Origin: Planctomycetaceae bacterium
GTDB lineage: Bacteria > Planctomycetota > Planctomycetia > Pirellulales > Pirellulaceae
Direction: 5' to 3'
DNA length: 46,414 bases
NCBI GenBank assembly: GCA_007127095.1
Contig: SKZY01000129.1
Coordinates: forward strand, 1 to 46,414
In this document: piece after piece, positions 18,080 to 28,488 of the stretch
How the letters are laid out: each line of letters opens with the position of its first letter
Position numbering within the stretch: position 1 is the first letter of the stretch
The notes under the pieces: model-generated
Databases searched by the model: none
Seen by the model: only the letters and a program-made list of their open reading frames with translations
Told to the model about the DNA's origin: nothing
Made by a program: the position numbers and the translations under genes

Positions 18080-19822
18080 ATGAAACGAGTCACCCTTCGG
18101 ATCGCGTTGACGGTATGCGTCATGACGGCGACCGCCGTCTTTCATTCGTCGCCGAGCCACGGCCAGAACATCATCGGCGAGCTCATCGGTCCGGCGGTCG
18201 GCCCGATTTTGCAGGCGGGCGGACGAGAGGTGCTGAACCGGGCCGGCGGGGAAGCGCTCGGTCGGGGGCTGAACCAGAATTGGCGTCGTGGCGGCGGTCC
18301 CGGACCTGTTTTCAGGCCGATGCCGTCGCCGGTTATCAGATCGTCGCCCTCGCCTGTCATCAGGTCGTCGGCCTCGCCGCGTCTCCGACCTAGGCCACAG
18401 CCCAATCCGGTTTCGGGAAGCCCTTATCCCAGCTCGAGTGGCAGTACGGTGATCATCGAAGAGCGTTCCGTGGCCCGGCCCGCCCCCGAGTCACGTCCTA
18501 GTGTCACACCGCCGAAGAACGACGCCCGACCGGCTACGCCGCTCGAGCCGAACCCGTCAGTACTCGACCTCGCCCTGACGCACGTCGTCACCGACGGCCC
18601 CGCGTTCGCCGCCGCGATGATCCGTACTGAGGCACGATCGATCGTGGGTGCCCTCGACGATGCGATCATCGAGGGGATTCGCCGGGCTGGCGTCGAGTCA
18701 ACCGATGATGTGAGTGAACTCGCCGAAGGTTACCGGGCAGCGTCCCAGCGGAACCGCCTTGGTGGCTGGCATGCCGAATGGCTCGAAGCCAACGGAGATG
18801 CTTTGTTGAAGCTGGCCTCCGGCGAGACGCTTGCCCGTGGCGTCGCGGCGGCGGCGGTCACCTCCCAACTGGTCGGTCTATCCTCCGACGCCTCGTTCGA
18901 CCTGCGTCGCGCCGCGATCGAGGAGACCCGCGCAGCACTCGTCGACGTGCCGACCGGTGAAGTATTCGCCGGTTCGATGATGGCGGTGACAGCGGAACGG
19001 CTACGGATCCTTAGCAACATGACTGTGATCACCGAGATCGCCCGTGTCATGGGAGCCGAGCGACGACGCGACCTGTTCGCACGGCTACAGCAAGCGTCGG
19101 GTAGGAGCGGCGGATGGCCGGAACTCCTGACCGCCCTTACCGGGGTCATGTTCGACGGGTTGTCGCCGCCCATTCCCGACTTGCAACTTTCCCCCGGATC
19201 GCCTTCGATCGCGTTGTTCAATCCGGTCCAGACAGAGACGCCGGTTTACTTCGTGATCGACGACGAAACCGAGTTCGAATCGCAGCCCGGTGACATCATA
19301 ACGGCCGACCGCTCAATCGTCCTGGCATTCGATGACGGCAACGGCGACGTGAAGCGATACACGTTGTCAAAAGGCTTCTTCCAGTGGTACCGCCAACCGT
19401 CGGGATGGGAGGTCCGCCGGAAAAAGGGGGTCGCCTTCGAGATCGACGCAACGGCGAGCCGATTGCCGTTTCACTATCAGCTCAATGGCGAGCCGCACAC
19501 ACTCGCTCCGGGGATGATCGTCAAGCACGAGTCGAAGTTGCCACCGCGTATCGATTTTGATCGCGGACTTGGCAAAGACGATGTCGCAACCAAGGTCATG
19601 GTTCCTGGACGTTTCGTCGTCGGCGTCGCTGCCGAATCGGGCGGGCTCGACCTGTTCCCCGTCGACGAGGGGCAAACGAAGCGAGAAGGTTCCACCACTT
19701 CGCAACTCGCGCAGTCGAAGTGGCGAGAAAGCTTGGCCCAAGTCCTCAACCCGGTCGTCACGACCGAGTCGGGCTACGGAAGTAATGACGCCATCGGGGC
19801 GTTACTCGACGCGATCGAGTAG
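18080..19822 (+). CDS. Secreted hypothetical protein with a Pro/Ser/Arg-rich linker
   Basis: ATG with signal peptide MKRVTLRIALTVCVMTATAVFHSSPSHGQ; long open frame with coding-like GC pattern; no family recognised. Confidence 0.75.
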   Translation: MKRVTLRIALTVCVMTATAVFHSSPSHGQNIIGELIGPAVGPILQAGGREVLNRAGGEALGRGLNQNWRRGGGPGPVFRPMPSPVIRSSPSPVIRSSASPRLRPRPQPNPVSGSPYPSSSGSTVIIEERSVARPAPESRPSVTPPKNDARPATPLEPNPSVLDLALTHVVTDGPAFAAAMIRTEARSIVGALDDAIIEGIRRAGVESTDDVSELAEGYRAASQRNRLGGWHAEWLEANGDALLKLASGETLARGVAAAAVTSQLVGLSSDASFDLRRAAIEETRAALVDVPTGEVFAGSMMAVTAERLRILSNMTVITEIARVMGAERRRDLFARLQQASGRSGGWPELLTALTGVMFDGLSPPIPDLQLSPGSPSIALFNPVQTETPVYFVIDDETEFESQPGDIITADRSIVLAFDDGNGDVKRYTLSKGFFQWYRQPSGWEVRRKKGVAFEIDATASRLPFHYQLNGEPHTLAPGMIVKHESKLPPRIDFDRGLGKDDVATKVMVPGRFVVGVAAESGGLDLFPVDEGQTKREGSTTSQLAQSKWRESLAQVLNPVVTTESGYGSNDAIGALLDAIE

Positions 19823-19952
19823 CTTGCCGTGTTTTGCGACCAGTCGCCGGTGGTTTGGATCCGATCGGCGGTCACTGAATTGAAGAACGGGGTGAGCGAC
19901 AACCTGATGGGTGGACTTCTCCCGCGATCGAACAGCCTTTTTTCGCTTGATG

Positions 19953-20288
19953 CTAAATCCCCAGTTGTGCCAGTGCGTCGGCGATCCGGCCGACGGTATG
20001 GGTCAGGTGGGGGTGTGAATCTTCAAATCTCTCGGCGGCTTCGCGAAATTGTCCGGCGAACGTATTGTTATCTTGCGGCATGGTATCGCCATCGTCGGAT
20101 TCGCCGGCTGCCAGTTTTGCTGCGGCTTCCCGTTTGGTCGCTTGTAGCGCTTCGTCGGCGGCGAGCTTGATTTCGATGTCGGCGGTCGCGGCCTGCAACT
20201 GCTCCGTCAGGTCATCGTCGAGGTCGTTAGCCTCGGCGAGTTCAGCCTGCAGTTGCCGTAACAAATCGGCTAATTTTTCGGTGCTCAT
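19953..20288 (-). CDS. DUF4404 family protein
   Basis: 111 aa: MSTEKLADLLRQLQAELAEAND...QFREAAERFEDSHPHLTHTVGRIADALAQLGI, matching the DUF4404 C-terminal pattern. Confidence 0.8.
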   Translation of the reverse strand: MSTEKLADLLRQLQAELAEANDLDDDLTEQLQAATADIEIKLAADEALQATKREAAAKLAAGESDDGDTMPQDNNTFAGQFREAAERFEDSHPHLTHTVGRIADALAQLGI

Positions 20289-20486
20289 GGGTGCATCGTG
20301 GGTTGCGGATCGGAGCGATATTAAGGGAGTGTACGGAGGCGTCGGATCACGAGGGGGGTGGTCGGCGGGCCTCGCGAGCCGTCATCATCAAAGCATAGAA
20401 GATCGACTCAACGATGGGCTAGAATAGCATCAGGAATCGACCGCAACAGTCGGCCTCGCACCGTGCGGACGCCGGTTAGCAACAGC

Positions 20487-23400
20487 ATGATCTACCTTCT
20501 TAAGAAGACCGCCTGGCTGTGGGCCGGCACGTTCGCCGTGACGATCTGTTCGGTCGTCGGGGCGGTGGTTGCCGACGCTTGTTGGCCTGGATTTCGACTG
20601 ACGCATCTGCCGTTGCATGCGCTGATCGTCGGGGCCGGCGGATTGATCGCCTTGGCGATCGCCGGCATTTTGTTGATCGAGATCAAGCAGGGGACGAAAT
20701 CGTCGCATGAGCTCTGGCTCGCCTCCGGCTTCATCTCGATGGGGGTCTTTGACCTATTCCTTGCCGCGACGATGCCGGGACCGGCCTTTGTCTGGTTGCA
20801 CAGTTTGGCGACCTGCACGGGCGGACCGTTCTTTGCCCTGGTTTGGCTAACGCCGCCGAAATCGCCGCGATTTCGTGAGCTACGGTTCCCGCTGTTCGTC
20901 GCCGTGGTGGCGGTGGCAACCGCCGTTTCGGTGCTCGCTTTCGAGTCTTCACTACCGATTTTGTGGACATCCGAGAACCATTTTTCGATACTCGCCAGGG
21001 TTCTGAATGTCGGTGGCGGGATCGGGTTTCTCGTCTCCGCCGTCTTCTTTTTCAGTCGTTTCCGCCGCTTCAGTCGGCTCCGCGACTGGATGTTCGGCAT
21101 CCAAGCGACGCTGTTCGGGATGGCGGGCGTCTTGTTCGTATCGGCCAGCTTGTGGGACTCCGGATGGTGGTGGTGGCACATCTTGCGGTTAACGGCCTAC
21201 ATCGCCGCATTGGCCTACGGGTTGAAAGTTTTTCATGACACGCAGAGCGAACTTCGAATCGTCAACCGGCGTCTGGGGCGGGCCAACACGGTACTCGACC
21301 AGACCGTGGAACGGCGGACTGCGGAACTTCGTGAGATCGAAGAGCGGTTTGAATTGGCGGTGCGGGGATCGACCGACGGATTATGGGATTGGAATCTACT
21401 CACGAACGAGGTGTATTACTCGCCCCGGATGAAGGAACTGCTCGGCTACCGCGACGACGAGTTCCCCAATGTCTTCGAGTCGTTCGAGTCGCGGCTTCAC
21501 CCCGATGACCATGCCCGCACGATGGCGGCGATCGACCGTCAGTTGACCGACCGTGAGCCGTACGACGTGCTCTATCGCCTGCGGACCAAGTCAGGAGAAT
21601 TCCGCTGGTTCCGCGCCCGTGGATTGGCCGTCTGGAACGATCAGGGTCAGCCCCATCGGATGGCCGGTTCGATCACCGATGTAACCGAAGAATATCGGCT
21701 GCGTGAGCGGTTTCGTCTGGCCGTTGAAGCGTCTCCGACCGCGTTATTGCTGGTCGATCGCCACGGCCGCGTCAAGTTGGCGAACTCGCAAGCGTTGGCG
21801 TTGTTCGATTACACCGAAGAGCAACTGCTCGATCGGTCGATCGCTACGCTGCTGCCCGGAACAGCGATGTCGGTGGACACAGAAACGGGCCTTGGGCCGC
21901 TCGGTGAGTTGACGACGGCAGAACGGGGGCCGGTCGAAGCGATCGCCGGGGCGCGGGGATTACGACGTGATGGCACGGAGTTTCCGATCGAGGTTCGATC
22001 CAGCCCGGTCCAAACTGAGGACGGGGCTGCGATTATCTACGGCGTGACCGATATCACCGATCGCTTGAAGACGATGCGGGCGATGGAGCAAGCTCGTGAG
22101 GCGGCCGAATCGGCCAACCGAGCCAAGAGCTCGTTCTTGGCCAACATGAGCCACGAGATCCGTACGCCGATGAACGGGATCCTCGGTATGACCCAGTTGC
22201 TCGCTCAGACCGAGCTCAATCCTCACCAGCGAGACTACCTGACGACCGTCGAGGAATCGGCCCATATTTTGCTGCGTTTACTGAACGACATCCTCGATTT
22301 CTCCAAGATCGAAGCCGGGAAATTGGAACTCGAGCAGGTCGATTTTCGGCTTTCGGAATGCGTCACCCGAGCGGCGCAGATGCTGCGATTGCGGGCTGCC
22401 GACAAGGGCCTCGAAATCGCGTGCCGGATCGCACCGGAGATCCCCGATCACCTGCGAGGCGACCCTGGTCGGTTGCAACAGATTTTGGTGAATCTGCTCT
22501 CCAACGCGGTCAAGTTCACCATGGCCGGAGAAATCCTGATCAATGTCGACGCTCAGTCGATCACTTCCGATTCGGTCACGCTGCGTGTCGCTGTCCACGA
22601 CGACGGGATCGGGATCGCTACCGACAAACAGAAATCGATCTTCGAATCGTTCGAGCAGGCCGAGACGTCGACCACACGGCGATTCGGTGGCACCGGTCTC
22701 GGCCTGTCGATCTCGCGTCAGTTGGTGGAGATGATGGGTGGCGAAATCGGGGTCGACAGCGAGCCGGGTCGGGGGGCGACGTTCCATTTCACTGCCGACT
22801 TTGCGATTTCCCGAACACAACTGTCGACGTCGGTCCGAAAGGTCGAAGAATTGCAGGGGTTACGGGTGTTGGTCATCGATGATCACGTCACCAACCGGCA
22901 GATTCTGAGCGAATTGTTGACCTTTTGGCAGATGCGGCCGGTGGCGGTCGCATCGGCAGCCGCTGCCCGGGCGGCATTGACGCAGGCCATCGCCGAGGCC
23001 GATGCCGCCGATCAGGCGCCATTCGATCTGATCCTGCTCGACCACCACATGCCCGGCGAAGACGGATTCCAGTTCGCCCAGTGGCTCACCGAATTGCCCG
23101 CTGCCATGCGCGGTGGCCACCGCTATCCGATCATCATGCTTTCGTCCGGGACCGCTCCGGTCGATCCCGATTTATGTGAAACCAACGGGATCTGTCGCTT
23201 CATGGCCAAGCCGGTTATCGCCTCCGAGTTGCTCGACACGATCCTCCGCCTGTTCGGCCACCCGGCCGATCACGAGGCGGTGACCGAGCGGGAGGATCGC
23301 AGTCCGCCCGCCCGCCGCCGCGTTCTGTTGGCCGAGGACAACGAGATCAATCGGCTTGTCGCACTGGGGTTTCTGCGGCGAAACGGACACCAAGTGGTCG

Positions 23401-24200
23401 TCGTCGGCGATGGCCAACAGGCCTACGATGCGCTCGTCGATCAACGGTTCGACGTCGTTTTGATGGACATGCAAATGCCGGTGATGGACGGCTATGAGGC
23501 GACCGCCGCGATCCGCCGCCGCGAGCATCAGGTCGGTGGCCACGTCCCGATCGTGGCGATGACCGCCGAAGCGTTGCAGGGTGACCGCGAGCGGTGTCTG
23601 GCCGCCGGCATGGATGATTATCTGGCCAAGCCGTTGTCGCAGGCCGAACTCGATCGGGTGATCGAAAGATTTCCGGCGACCTGTCTCGACCAAGCGACCG
23701 TGGACTCTCACTCGACCGTCGGCGGCGATGTGAATACCGAATCTTTCACAACCGCCGGAGACACGGTGGCGAATCGTGCTGGCGGAAGCGACACCGACGT
23801 AGACAGCGCGGGTGTAACCCTGCGACACGATCGCCCGCCGGCCACCGAATCGCCCGCGATCGATTGGGATATCGCTCTCCGCCATATTCCCGGTGGCGAG
23901 GAGAACATCCGCCAATTAACGCCCGTGTTTCGGGGTGAGATCGATTCGCTGCTGGACGAAATCCGGCAAGCCGCTGAGGCTGGCGACAGTCAGGTTCTGC
24001 GACGTTGTGCCCATACCATGAAGGGGACCGCCGCGTGTTTCGGGGCGACAGGGCTGGTTCAGGCCGCTTCCGCTTTGGAAACACTCGCTAGCGGTCCGTC
24101 GCCCAACGGACGTGCCGCGGCATTGTCGGCGATCGAAAATGAGTGGGCGCGGGTACAAGCGGGCTTGGACGATTTTTTGTCGCAAAGCCCGGAATCTTGA
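20487..24200 (+). CDS. Hybrid sensor histidine kinase (membrane region-PAS-PAS-HisKA-HATPase-REC-REC-Hpt)
   Basis: Likely start 20487 ([12 protein letters not shown]...), several TM helices. [62 protein letters not shown]...[13 protein letters not shown]...[17 protein letters not shown]...[16 protein letters not shown]...[21 protein letters not shown]. Confidence 0.93.
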   Translation: MIYLLKKTAWLWAGTFAVTICSVVGAVVADACWPGFRLTHLPLHALIVGAGGLIALAIAGILLIEIKQGTKSSHELWLASGFISMGVFDLFLAATMPGPAFVWLHSLATCTGGPFFALVWLTPPKSPRFRELRFPLFVAVVAVATAVSVLAFESSLPILWTSENHFSILARVLNVGGGIGFLVSAVFFFSRFRRFSRLRDWMFGIQATLFGMAGVLFVSASLWDSGWWWWHILRLTAYIAALAYGLKVFHDTQSELRIVNRRLGRANTVLDQTVERRTAELREIEERFELAVRGSTDGLWDWNLLTNEVYYSPRMKELLGYRDDEFPNVFESFESRLHPDDHARTMAAIDRQLTDREPYDVLYRLRTKSGEFRWFRARGLAVWNDQGQPHRMAGSITDVTEEYRLRERFRLAVEASPTALLLVDRHGRVKLANSQALALFDYTEEQLLDRSIATLLPGTAMSVDTETGLGPLGELTTAERGPVEAIAGARGLRRDGTEFPIEVRSSPVQTEDGAAIIYGVTDITDRLKTMRAMEQAREAAESANRAKSSFLANMSHEIRTPMNGILGMTQLLAQTELNPHQRDYLTTVEESAHILLRLLNDILDFSKIEAGKLELEQVDFRLSECVTRAAQMLRLRAADKGLEIACRIAPEIPDHLRGDPGRLQQILVNLLSNAVKFTMAGEILINVDAQSITSDSVTLRVAVHDDGIGIATDKQKSIFESFEQAETSTTRRFGGTGLGLSISRQLVEMMGGEIGVDSEPGRGATFHFTADFAISRTQLSTSVRKVEELQGLRVLVIDDHVTNRQILSELLTFWQMRPVAVASAAAARAALTQAIAEADAADQAPFDLILLDHHMPGEDGFQFAQWLTELPAAMRGGHRYPIIMLSSGTAPVDPDLCETNGICRFMAKPVIASELLDTILRLFGHPADHEAVTEREDRSPPARRRVLLAEDNEINRLVALGFLRRNGHQVVVVGDGQQAYDALVDQRFDVVLMDMQMPVMDGYEATAAIRRREHQVGGHVPIVAMTAEALQGDRERCLAAGMDDYLAKPLSQAELDRVIERFPATCLDQATVDSHSTVGGDVNTESFTTAGDTVANRAGGSDTDVDSAGVTLRHDRPPATESPAIDWDIALRHIPGGEENIRQLTPVFRGEIDSLLDEIRQAAEAGDSQVLRRCAHTMKGTAACFGATGLVQAASALETLASGPSPNGRAAALSAIENEWARVQAGLDDFLSQSPES

Positions 24201-24222
24201 ACGGCGAAGCAAGCTGCGGGCT

Positions 24223-24414
24223 TCAGATCAACATCGCGATCCCGGCCAGGATCACGAAGACAAACACCATGAAAGCCGATATCCAATAGGCGGTGTGACA
24301 GGCATGCCGGAGAATTAAACGCAAATCCTCGTGTCGTGTGCCGCCATAGACGAGGCTGATCGCCAACAACAGCGGCAGATAGTAGAGGATGTAGAGCGGT
24401 GAAATCGGTAACAT
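24223..24414 (-). CDS. Small hypothetical membrane protein
   Basis: 63 aa with two hydrophobic segments (LYILYYLPLLLAISLVYGG; ISAFMVFVFVILAGIAMLI); lies just downstream of the DUF6677 gene on the same strand. Confidence 0.65.
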   Translation of the reverse strand: MLPISPLYILYYLPLLLAISLVYGGTRHEDLRLILRHACHTAYWISAFMVFVFVILAGIAMLI

Positions 24415-24493
24415 CGTAGTCGCGTTTTATCTATCAGCGGAGAACGAATTCGGTTGACCGGGACAGTGTCGATGCCGACCCGATCCCGGCGGT

Positions 24494-25078
24494 TTAGGTT
24501 GCGGCGTCATCATCGCGGCGTTTACGACCGCTGATCGGCGTCCCCAAGGGACCGGCGTAGGCGTCGTAGATGACCAGAACGTTGAGCAAGCCGGCGATCA
24601 TCGTGTACCAGGTCCCCATCTCGAAGCCGGCCCCGTGCGTGGCGTACCAGGCCGAGACTTCGTCGGTATTTTCTTCGGAAACGGGTCGTCGCGGCGGTGC
24701 CATGAATCCACCCCAGCGCGGTTCGTAGTCACGGCTGGTCACCGTCACCCCGTTGCTGATTTTGTTGAAGCGGTTGAGGTAACGATTTTGCAGGATCGCC
24801 GGCCACGCGATCACGCCGGCGGCGGCCTGAAAATAGAAATGCCAACGGTGGTCGCCGGCTTCTCGTGAAGCGTAGACCACGTGCCCGCCGCCGATCGCGA
24901 ATCCGAGAACCCAGAGGCTGAGAATGCAGGTCAGATAAAGCACCCCTTTGGCATGCCGACCTTGGTAGAAGTGTCCGCCGCCGGGGAATAGCCAAGCGAG
25001 CAACGCTGCCAGGGGACGATTGCGCAGGTCGACCAGGCGTTGATCGACCTCAATGACGGATTCGCTGGTAGCAGCCAT
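24494..25078 (-). CDS. DUF6677-like / TM2-like membrane protein
   Basis: RPLAALLAWLFPGGGHFYQGRHAKGVLYLTCILSLWVLGFAIGGGHVVY...GTWYTMIAGLLNVLVIYDAYAGP. Confidence 0.75.
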   Translation of the reverse strand: MAATSESVIEVDQRLVDLRNRPLAALLAWLFPGGGHFYQGRHAKGVLYLTCILSLWVLGFAIGGGHVVYASREAGDHRWHFYFQAAAGVIAWPAILQNRYLNRFNKISNGVTVTSRDYEPRWGGFMAPPRRPVSEENTDEVSAWYATHGAGFEMGTWYTMIAGLLNVLVIYDAYAGPLGTPISGRKRRDDDAAT

Positions 25079-25257
25079 GGAATTTCGCGACGGGGAGTCC
25101 GATTCCGGTGGCCAGGGCCGGCTACCTGCCCGCGTCGGTTGGCGGAATCGGCGAGAGGGGATAACTTGTCGGTCGAAAGCGGGACGGCATTTTGACCCAA
25201 TCGGGCGCCGCCCGATAGCCGCATTCAGCTCTCCGCCTCCAAATCGATCATCCGATC

Positions 25258-26871
25258 ATGTCTTCCGATACCCGCCTTCGCCAAGAAGTCGACCGCCGAC
25301 GTACCTTCGCGATCATTTCGCACCCCGATGCGGGGAAGACGACGCTGACCGAAAAGCTGCTGCTGTTTGGCGGTTGTATCGAGGTCGCGGGGGCCGTTCG
25401 TGGGCGGAAGTCGCAACGCGCGGCAACGTCGGACTGGATGGAGCTCGAAAAACAGCGTGGGATCTCGGTCAGTTCCACGGTATTGACGTTCGAGTTCGAC
25501 GATTTTCGCGTCAATCTGCTCGATACGCCGGGGCACCACGATTTCAGCGAAGACACCTACCGGACGTTGATGGCTGCCGATTCGGCGGTGATGGTGATCG
25601 ACTTGGCCAAAGGGGTCGAAGCGCAAACCGAAAAACTGTTCCAAGTCTGCGCGCTCCGCCAAATCCCCGTTTTGACGTTCGTCAACAAAGTCGATCGCCC
25701 CGGCCAAGCGCCGCTGGAAATCCTCTCGGAGATCGAAGCGAAACTCGGTATCGATGTCGTCCCTTTCAATTGGCCGATCGGTACCGGATTCGATTTTTGT
25801 GGTGTCGCCGATATCGCCAGCGGAGAGGCGCATCTGTTTGAGGATCGCCGCGGCGATTCGCGGACGGCGTTTCGCAGTTTCGATCTCGATACCCTGGAAG
25901 ACCCCGCGGTTTCGCCAGCGATCGTCGAGCAGGCCCGCGAAGAGGTCGCGTTGCTCCGAGACGCCGGCGAGTCGTTCGACAGCGAACTGTTCCTAGGCGG
26001 CAAGATTTCGCCGGTGTTCTTCGGCAGCGCGCTGTCGAATTGGGGGGTTGAGCATTTCTTACGCGGTTTTTTGAAACTCTGCCCGCCGCCGACCGATCGT
26101 CCCAGCGACGTCGGGCCGGTCCCCGCAGCGAGCGAGAACTTTTCGGGTTTCGTGTTCAAGATCCAGGCCAATCTCGATCCTCGCCACCGTGATCGCGTCG
26201 CCTTCGTCCGCGTCTGCTCGGGCCGTTTCGAACGTGATATGGAAGTCCTGCATTGCCGCAGTGGTAAAAAACTGCGACTCCCCCGGGCCCACCGTGTGTT
26301 CGGCCAGGAACGCGAGACGATGGACGAGGCCTTTCCGGGCGACATCATCGGCCTGGTCAACCCCGGTGAATTTTTGCTCGGTGATACGATCTGCGTCGGG
26401 CCACCGATCAACTTCGAACCGTTGCCCCAGTTCTCGCCCGAGCACTTCGCGATCCTTCGCTGCCGCCAGACGCTGAAACGCAAGCAATTCACGCGGGGCA
26501 TCGAACAGCTGCTCGAGGAGGGAGCGATCCAGATGTTTCACGACCCCAAGTCGACCCGGCGTGATCCGCTGCTGGCCGCCGTCGGCGAGTTGCAATTCGA
26601 TGTGGTGCGGTATCGGCTCGAGGGTGAGTACAACGCCGAAACGGATGTCGAATGGTTGCCCTACAAATTGGCCCGTTGGGTCGAGGGCAACGAGGAACAG
26701 ATGAAGGCGTTGCACGTCCCCTACACGTCGCGATTGGTGGAGGACCAGTTCGGGAACGCCGTGGTCCTCTACCAGACCAGCTGGGACGCCGAGTACATGC
26801 GGAGGGAGAACCCGGACATGCGATTCCTGGCCATTAGGACGGCGACGCGGCGAGAAACCGCACCGCAATGA
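25258..26871 (+). CDS. prfC: Peptide chain release factor 3
   Basis: FAIISHPDAGKTTLTEKLLLFGG, SDWMELEKQRGISVSSTVLTFEFDDFRVNLLDTPGHHDFSEDTYRTLMAADSAVMVID, FVNKVDRPGQAPLEILSEIE, VGELQFDVVRYRLEGEYNAE. Confidence 0.97.
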   Translation: MSSDTRLRQEVDRRRTFAIISHPDAGKTTLTEKLLLFGGCIEVAGAVRGRKSQRAATSDWMELEKQRGISVSSTVLTFEFDDFRVNLLDTPGHHDFSEDTYRTLMAADSAVMVIDLAKGVEAQTEKLFQVCALRQIPVLTFVNKVDRPGQAPLEILSEIEAKLGIDVVPFNWPIGTGFDFCGVADIASGEAHLFEDRRGDSRTAFRSFDLDTLEDPAVSPAIVEQAREEVALLRDAGESFDSELFLGGKISPVFFGSALSNWGVEHFLRGFLKLCPPPTDRPSDVGPVPAASENFSGFVFKIQANLDPRHRDRVAFVRVCSGRFERDMEVLHCRSGKKLRLPRAHRVFGQERETMDEAFPGDIIGLVNPGEFLLGDTICVGPPINFEPLPQFSPEHFAILRCRQTLKRKQFTRGIEQLLEEGAIQMFHDPKSTRRDPLLAAVGELQFDVVRYRLEGEYNAETDVEWLPYKLARWVEGNEEQMKALHVPYTSRLVEDQFGNAVVLYQTSWDAEYMRRENPDMRFLAIRTATRRETAPQ

Positions 26872-26969
26872 TTCCTCAGCCGCGGTGGGACGGCAATTGA
26901 GGTTGTTTCGAACGCCCCGGTTGTTGACAGTGGAAGGCGTTTCATGGCTAGTCGATTCGATTTAGGAAA

Positions 26970-28418
26970 ATGGAAAGTACCACTTCGACGTGCGTTCTCG
27001 ATGACCCCCGGGTTCGCAGGCGATCGTCTGACGTCGACGGTCTTGAGCAGGACGACCTCGCCGTTCCGGCGGCATCGACAGTGCGACCGGCACCGGCGAA
27101 AACGCGGCTGTTTTATGGCTGGGTGATGCTGCCGTTGGTGATGTTGGCGATGGTCGCCAGTTCCCCCGGGCAGACCTTCGGCGTATCGATTTTCAATGAG
27201 CCGATCCGCCAGTCGCTCGGTCTGTCGCACGGCCAGCTCGCCGCCGCCTACACGCTCGGAACGCTCTTCGGCGCGATCCCGATCATGTACATCGGGGTGC
27301 TGATGGACCGTCACGGGCTGCGGCGAACGACCCTGGGGGTGCTCAGCCTGTTTTGTGCGGCTTGCCTGTTCACCAGTTTGGCGCAGGGATGGTTGATGTT
27401 GACGGCCGCTTTTTTCTTGCTGCGAATGCTCGGCCCCGGCGCCTTATCGTTGCTCAGCGGCAGCGCTTTGCCGTTTTGGTTTGAACGTCGACTGGGGATG
27501 GTCGAAGGATTGCGGAGCGTAGGCCATGCTGGCTCGATGGCGGTGATCCCGATCTTGAACCTCTGGTTGGTGCAGGAGTTCGGTTGGCGTGGCGGTTATG
27601 CGGTACTCGGTGCCGGCATCTGGTTACTGTTGTTCCCGCTCTACTTTGTCTGTTTCCACAACCGCCCGGAAGACGTTGGCCAACGGATCGACGGCGGGTC
27701 CGAAGCGTCATCGACGCCCGACGAATCGCTCGACCGGTCTGTCTCGTTGGCTCGTCAGCGGCACGAATTTTCGCTGCCCGAAGCGTTGCGAACGCTTCCG
27801 TTCTGGGCCGCGTCGCTGGGGACCGCCACCTTTGGATTGATACACACCGCCATCTTTTTTTGTCTGGTCCCGATCTTTCAAGAGCGTGGGTTGGACGAGC
27901 GTATCGCGGCGACGACGATGATGGTGTTCGCGGTCAGTTTGGCCGTGATGCAATTGATCGGCGGGTCGCTGGCGGATCGTGTCCGTGCCCAACCGTTGTT
28001 GGTGATCGGTTTGACGGGGCTTTCGATCGGCGTAGCGATGCTGTACTCGGCGTCGACACCGTTTTGGGCGATCGCGGCCGGCCTGACGATGGGCGGTACC
28101 TTAGGAATCCACTCGGGAGCCGCTCACCCACTCTGGGCTCGTTATTTCGGCCGCCAACACCTCGGCTCGATCCGTGGCGTGTTGATGACGATGAACATCG
28201 GGATCTCGAGTATCGGGCCGTTGATCGCCGGCGGCGTCCGCGATTGGCAGGGCAATTTCGATGCCGCGATGTGGGTTTTCATCGCCGTTCCACTCCCACT
28301 GGCACTGCTGTCCTGTTTTGCCGCCCCGCCACCCGCTCCGGTTTTGCCAACACAAGAGGCGTCAGCGGTCGTGCCGGCGAGTGGGCTGGGCGTTCTCGGG
28401 GCGAGCGGGCGACGCTAA
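26970..28418 (+). CDS. Major facilitator superfamily transporter
   Basis: GWVMLPLVMLAMVASSPGQTFGVSIFNEPIRQSLGLSHGQLAAAYTLGTLFGAIPIMYIGVLMDRHGLRR plus about 12 hydrophobic segments. Start uncertain. Confidence 0.87.
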   Translation: MESTTSTCVLDDPRVRRRSSDVDGLEQDDLAVPAASTVRPAPAKTRLFYGWVMLPLVMLAMVASSPGQTFGVSIFNEPIRQSLGLSHGQLAAAYTLGTLFGAIPIMYIGVLMDRHGLRRTTLGVLSLFCAACLFTSLAQGWLMLTAAFFLLRMLGPGALSLLSGSALPFWFERRLGMVEGLRSVGHAGSMAVIPILNLWLVQEFGWRGGYAVLGAGIWLLLFPLYFVCFHNRPEDVGQRIDGGSEASSTPDESLDRSVSLARQRHEFSLPEALRTLPFWAASLGTATFGLIHTAIFFCLVPIFQERGLDERIAATTMMVFAVSLAVMQLIGGSLADRVRAQPLLVIGLTGLSIGVAMLYSASTPFWAIAAGLTMGGTLGIHSGAAHPLWARYFGRQHLGSIRGVLMTMNIGISSIGPLIAGGVRDWQGNFDAAMWVFIAVPLPLALLSCFAAPPPAPVLPTQEASAVVPASGLGVLGASGRR

Positions 28419-28488
28419 ACTTGCAGCCGGTTCGTCGGGGACGCCATTGATGTGTCCCAATCTCGCCCCCTCGCTGCACAGTTTTCCC

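Noticed and set aside
25557-26868. Long minus ORFs (314 aa and 269 aa) opposite prfC
   Set aside because: Antisense shadow of a clearly conserved gene.
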